This document shows positions 60,817 to 64,000 of a stretch of 64,000 nucleotides of DNA, piece by piece. The DNA comes from Metallumcola ferriviriculae. Its GTDB lineage: Bacteria > Bacillota > JADQBR01. The notes beneath the pieces were generated by a model. The model was not told the origin of the DNA. It saw nothing but the letters and a program-made list of their open reading frames with translations, and searched no databases. Position 1 is the first letter of the stretch; each line of letters starts with the position of its first letter. The position numbers were made by a program, and so were the translations under genes. The DNA is taken from contig NZ_CP121694.1 in assembly GCF_035573695.1 (NCBI RefSeq), forward strand, positions 2,704,501 to 2,768,500. The letters are read 5' to 3'.

Positions 60817-62227
60817 TGGTTTTTCGCCTTGCAGTTCTATATGATTTCTCGGTACGCATTGCCAAACTAACCAGAAAACCTGCTACACATAATCCGGCCA
60901 GGAAGACAAATGAATGGCTGAAGCCGGGCACGGAAGTTGTCATTGTTTTAAGCGCTTCGGGTGAGGGGACTCTGCTGTAGACGATGACACTGGTGATGCT
61001 GACGCCTACCGCGCCGCCGATATACTGCACCATGCTGTACAACCCGGCAGTCATCCCGTATTCACCGTTTTCCGATACAGATACAGCAGCATTTAATGTA
61101 GGTGACGCGGTGAACCCAAGTCCGACACCATTGATGAAAAGCGTTATTAACATAAAGATGAAACCGCTGACAGGGCTAAGCCAGCTTAACATCAGAAATG
61201 ACAGCCCCCGCAACAGCATACCGAACCCGATGGGCGGGAAGAAGCCCAGTCGGTCAGAAATCCAGCCCCCGAAGGGTCCCACCACCGCAGCTGCAAAAGC
61301 CACCGGCGCTAATACCAAGGCCACCTCACTGGGTCTAAAACCACGCACTAGCTGCAAAAAGATGGGCATGACAAAGATTGTGCCGATCACTGTAAAATTA
61401 TTGATAAATCCAGCGACCATGGCTGCAGAAAAATGTTTCTCGCGGAACAGGTGTAAACTCACCATAGGCGAATCTACATTTTTTTCCACCAGATAAAAGA
61501 TATAAAGCAAGAGTATTCCGCTGACATCCATCGCTATCACGAAAGGATTAAACCAGCCCCAGTCGGGGCCCATCGTCAGCGCCAGCAGCAGCAGACTGAT
61601 ACCACTGATTAAGGTAACCGCTCCGCTAAAATCAAAACTGCGGCTGCTAGAAAGGTGAGTTTTTTCTTTTACCTTAAAAATAGCACCCGCAAAATTAGCT
61701 AATGCCAAAAACAAAACCACCAGAAAAACCGTATGCCAAGAGATTACCTCTAAAAGAAATCCTGCAAATACTGGCCCTGCCACTGCCCCGGCCATGATAA
61801 AGGAAGACCACCAGCCGAGGACACTGCCTCGCCGCTGTTCGGGCGTAGTTTCTAATAGTAAAATTAAACCGTTAGTGTAGACAAAGGCCGCCCCTATCCC
61901 CTGCATCAGCCGGCCTGCCAATACCATCCAAAATGCAGAATCTACCACACACAATCCAGCACCAATGCTTAGCACCAACATGCCGATAAGAAAAAACCTT
62001 TTTGCCCCGAATACATCGCCAATCTTGCCGGCAAAAGGCATCAAGACGGCATATGGAAGCGAGTAAGCATTATTTACCCAAGAGAGCCAGTTAATTTGAA
62101 CACTATACTCCGTCATGATATCGGGCAGCATGATTTTTATGGAGGTATTGGCCCAAACGGTGATGAACATCCCTAGAAATAAAAAAATTACAGACGAGAT
62201 GTCGATTTGCTTGACCTTTGCTTCCAT
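60800..62227 (-). CDS. MFS transporter, 14-helix DHA2 drug:H+ antiporter type
   Basis: 475 aa from the ATG at 62225-62227 (GGGAGG about 12 bases before; the open frame upstream lacks a site). Fourteen predicted helices. Typical segments are the first-helix WVNNAYSLPYAVLMPFAGK cut to LPYAVLMPFAGKIGD, the GRLMQGIGAAFVYTNGL motif, and ERRGSVLGWW. Members expel drugs, solvents or acids by proton exchange. No regulator of the usual TetR/MarR kind lies beside it. Substrate unknown. Confidence 0.9.
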   Translation of the reverse strand: MEAKVKQIDISSVIFLFLGMFITVWANTSIKIMLPDIMTEYSVQINWLSWVNNAYSLPYAVLMPFAGKIGDVFGAKRFFLIGMLVLSIGAGLCVVDSAFWMVLAGRLMQGIGAAFVYTNGLILLLETTPEQRRGSVLGWWSSFIMAGAVAGPVFAGFLLEVISWHTVFLVVLFLALANFAGAIFKVKEKTHLSSSRSFDFSGAVTLISGISLLLLALTMGPDWGWFNPFVIAMDVSGILLLYIFYLVEKNVDSPMVSLHLFREKHFSAAMVAGFINNFTVIGTIFVMPIFLQLVRGFRPSEVALVLAPVAFAAAVVGPFGGWISDRLGFFPPIGFGMLLRGLSFLMLSWLSPVSGFIFMLITLFINGVGLGFTASPTLNAAVSVSENGEYGMTAGLYSMVQYIGGAVGVSITSVIVYSRVPSPEALKTMTTSVPGFSHSFVFLAGLCVAGFLVSLAMRTEKSYRTARRKTNAPNA

Positions 62228-62397
62228 TAAACGAGGTTTCCTCCCCAAAATCGATGTAACGCAAATAATATGCAAGTATTGTTCCAAAGCAGTATTATGA
62301 GATTTAAGGCGTTTAATGGTACCTTGCAAGATAATTCTATTGCAGAACTGCAACGGCGATGCAAATTTGCAAATGAAAGGCCACCCTTGCCTGCTTA

Positions 62398-63237
62398 CTA
62401 GCTATAAAAGCCGCCGCCTGTTTTTTTGCCCAATTCGCCGGCCCGAACCTTTTTACGCAGTAACGGTGCAGGGCGATATTTGTCTTCACCGAATTCCTGA
62501 TGCAGGGTTTCCATCACTGCCAGACAGACATCTAAACCTATCATATCTGCCAGTGCCAAAGGCCCAATGGGATGGTTAGCCCCAAGTTTCATCGCTTCAT
62601 CAATTTCAGCCGCTGTGGAAACGCCTTCGCTCAGCATAAACACTGCTTCATTAATCAATGGTACCAACAGCCGGTTAACCACAAATCCCGGTGCTTCATT
62701 AACTGTCACTGCCTTTTTGTTGATGCTATCCACAAAAGCGGTGACGGCTTGATAGGTTCCCTCAGAGGTCTTAGCCCCTTTGATGACTTCCACCAGCTGC
62801 ATTACCGGCACAGGATTAAAGAAGTGCATACCGATAACTCTTGCGGCATTTTTAGTGGCCGCGGCCAACTGACTGATGCTTAGAGCAGAGGTATTAGAAG
62901 CTAGGATACAGCTGTCCGGCACGATACCGTCAAGCTCGCCGAACACCTTGCTTTTGATGGACATATTCTCTACAATCGCTTCAATAACCAGGTCTGCATC
63001 AGCTGCATCTTGTAATTCCGTACTTCCTTTAATTCTCCCCGTAATTTCATCTTTTTGCTCGGGGGTGAGTTTACCCTTTTTTACTGCTCTGGCCAGGTTT
63101 TTATCAATTCTACCTAAACCGCCGTCTACAAATTCCTGAGAAATATCCCTAAGGACAACCTCATTTCCAGCAGCAGCAACCACTTGGGCGATACCGGAAC
63201 CCATTGTACCAGCCCCTAAAACCATTACTTTTTTCAT
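62398..63237 (-). CDS. 3-hydroxybutyryl-CoA dehydrogenase (Hbd type), third copy
   Basis: 279 aa from the ATG at 63235-63237; a GTG three codons earlier lies in the ribosome site AGGTAGGTG. NAD motif [17 protein letters not shown], catalytic histidine in [28 protein letters not shown] and [13 protein letters not shown]. This copy matches clostridial 3-hydroxybutyryl-CoA dehydrogenase best of the three and would supply the step between crotonyl-CoA hydration and the thiolase at 54837. Confidence 0.94.
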   Translation of the reverse strand: MKKVMVLGAGTMGSGIAQVVAAAGNEVVLRDISQEFVDGGLGRIDKNLARAVKKGKLTPEQKDEITGRIKGSTELQDAADADLVIEAIVENMSIKSKVFGELDGIVPDSCILASNTSALSISQLAAATKNAARVIGMHFFNPVPVMQLVEVIKGAKTSEGTYQAVTAFVDSINKKAVTVNEAPGFVVNRLLVPLINEAVFMLSEGVSTAAEIDEAMKLGANHPIGPLALADMIGLDVCLAVMETLHQEFGEDKYRPAPLLRKKVRAGELGKKTGGGFYS

Positions 63238-63526
63238 TATAGACACCTACCTTTTAGTATTATAATAATTCCCTAAGCCTGCCGTTACAGCAGTGTATAG
63301 CAACAGCGTATAGGGAAAAGTTCAACACCTATATCATTTCCTTTTAATTGGTTGATGCTTCCAGACCTTCCTCTTTGTTTATCACCTATTTGCGGGCTGC
63401 CAGCTTCTAGGGAATATAAGAATTTGCTTGCAGTGGGGCAAGCTCTTTGACCCTTTTGCTGCTAATTCCCGAGGTGGTCATTTGCCCGTTTGTAACACGC
63501 CAGCAAGTTATTTTTCTCACTACAGG

Positions 63527-63814
63527 TTAGTCTCCCAGCCTGTTGGTCAATTGCTGCTTGAGGTCTTGATATGAAAGTTTGGTTCTATTGAGGGTATGTC
63601 CTGCCACACTAATTACGGGCACATCTTTAATTTCTGGTCTAGTGGCACAGTCCGTTTCGCAGCCCCCTAAAATGATTAAACAGGAGATATTGGAATAATC
63701 ACCGGTAATAAACCGATAACAGGGAAACTTTTCTTTTAAGAAATTAAATAAATCCATTGAGTCTAATTCCGGATTACAATTTCCGCAGAATTTTACCCCA
63801 ATTGCCTTACTCAT
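63527..63814 (-). CDS. Small cysteine-containing protein, function unknown
   Basis: 95 aa from the ATG at 63812-63814 (GGGGG upstream; the longer open frame has no site). It opens with KFCGNCNPELDSMDL and has a second cysteine pair in GGCETDCATRP, so four cysteines in two pairs plus one in SCL. No signal peptide. A small metal-binding or Fe-S carrier is possible. I do not recognise a named family. Alone, with a terminator-like repeat upstream. The 290 bases to its left, up to the Hbd gene start, hold no gene I can support. Confidence 0.7.
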   Translation of the reverse strand: MSKAIGVKFCGNCNPELDSMDLFNFLKEKFPCYRFITGDYSNISCLIILGGCETDCATRPEIKDVPVISVAGHTLNRTKLSYQDLKQQLTNRLGD

Positions 63815-63938
63815 CCGAAAACCCCCTATGCATCTCCACATGTATATAGATAAGCAAATTATGTACCAATGGTGGAAATGCCTTGGCAACAAGAAAAAGC
63901 CGTTTTTGGCAAGCGGCTCTCGATGCACTTTCGCATCA

Positions 63939-63985
63939 CAATAACTTGACAAAATGGTGTCAGGCACCTTTTTGTCAAGTTATTG
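63939..63985. repeat. GTGTCAGGCACC-core hairpin with different arms (R9)
   Basis: Perfect 15-bp outer arms CAATAACTTGACAAA / TTTGTCAAGTTATTG around the core GGTGTCAGGCACC. Same core as the other clusters, but the outer arms are CTTGACA-type instead of AATAAGTGACA. May act as a terminator for a gene beyond the window. Confidence 0.85.
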
Positions 63986-64000
63986 GAACTCTGTGACTCT

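Overview
The window reads as part of the chromosome of an anaerobic, spore-former-type Firmicute of the Desulfotomaculum/Pelotomaculum (Peptococcaceae-like) kind. This is an inference from gene content, not from a marker gene. The evidence is tungsten aldehyde oxidoreductase, oxygen-sensitive 4-hydroxybutyryl-CoA dehydratase, many acyl-CoA enzymes, many sigma-54 activators, and strong GGAGG ribosome binding sites with frequent TTG/GTG starts. There are no rRNA, tRNA, phage, IS or CRISPR features. I annotate 53 protein genes; all but one (10469-12778) lie on the minus strand.

Layout from left to right (transcription runs right to left). 1-5170: a TRAP transporter, a crotonase and a two-subunit CoA-transferase behind a sigma-54 promoter, with their activator at 5281-6717. 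6874-12778: a DMT exporter, a short-chain fatty acid transporter (AtoE type), a beta-keto acid cleavage enzyme, and a divergent GAF/PucR-type regulator. 12874-18363: an unusual B12-dependent acyl-CoA mutase (two subunits) with an M24-fold enzyme, a sigma-54 promoter and a CBS-domain activator. 18750-36911: a 16-gene, 18-kb co-directional set with a sigma-54 promoter at its head. It encodes acyl-CoA ligase, ThDP enzyme, three to four alcohol/ketone dehydrogenases, a branched-chain-type ABC importer, a tungsten AOR and a full beta-oxidation set. 37146-42023: two further sigma-54 activators flanking a 3-hydroxyacyl-CoA dehydrogenase with its own sigma-54 promoter. 42434-50360: DUF2889-like protein, old-yellow-enzyme-like reductase, crotonase, Fe-S protein, acyl-CoA ligase, DUF35/thiolase pair and a DMT exporter. 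50569-54767: a second AtoE transporter with sigma-54 promoter and activator, and a small unknown protein. 54837-63814: a nearly complete 4-hydroxybutyrate-to-acetyl-CoA route (CoA-transferase, 4-hydroxybutyryl-CoA dehydratase, MaoC hydratase, 3-hydroxybutyryl-CoA dehydrogenase, thiolase), an MFS transporter and a small cysteine protein.

The recurring plan is a modular one. A sigma-54 activator gene is followed by a hairpin or terminator, then a -24/-12 promoter, then the catabolic operon it probably controls, all on one strand. Five such activators and six candidate -24/-12 promoters sit in 64 kb. Together they look like a set of separately inducible modules for importing carboxylic acids, alcohols and ketones, converting them to acyl-CoAs and oxidising these to acetyl-CoA.

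The most unusual items are these. The acyl-CoA mutase has none of the known substrate-pocket residues at four diagnostic positions and is paired with an M24 protein missing a metal ligand. The 18-kb operon's content would fit oxidation and C-C cleavage of a vicinal diol or acyloin. A crotonase lacks both catalytic glutamates. A thiolase-like remnant is joined to the 5' end of one activator. A GGTGTCAGGCACC-centred repeat family sits at gene borders.
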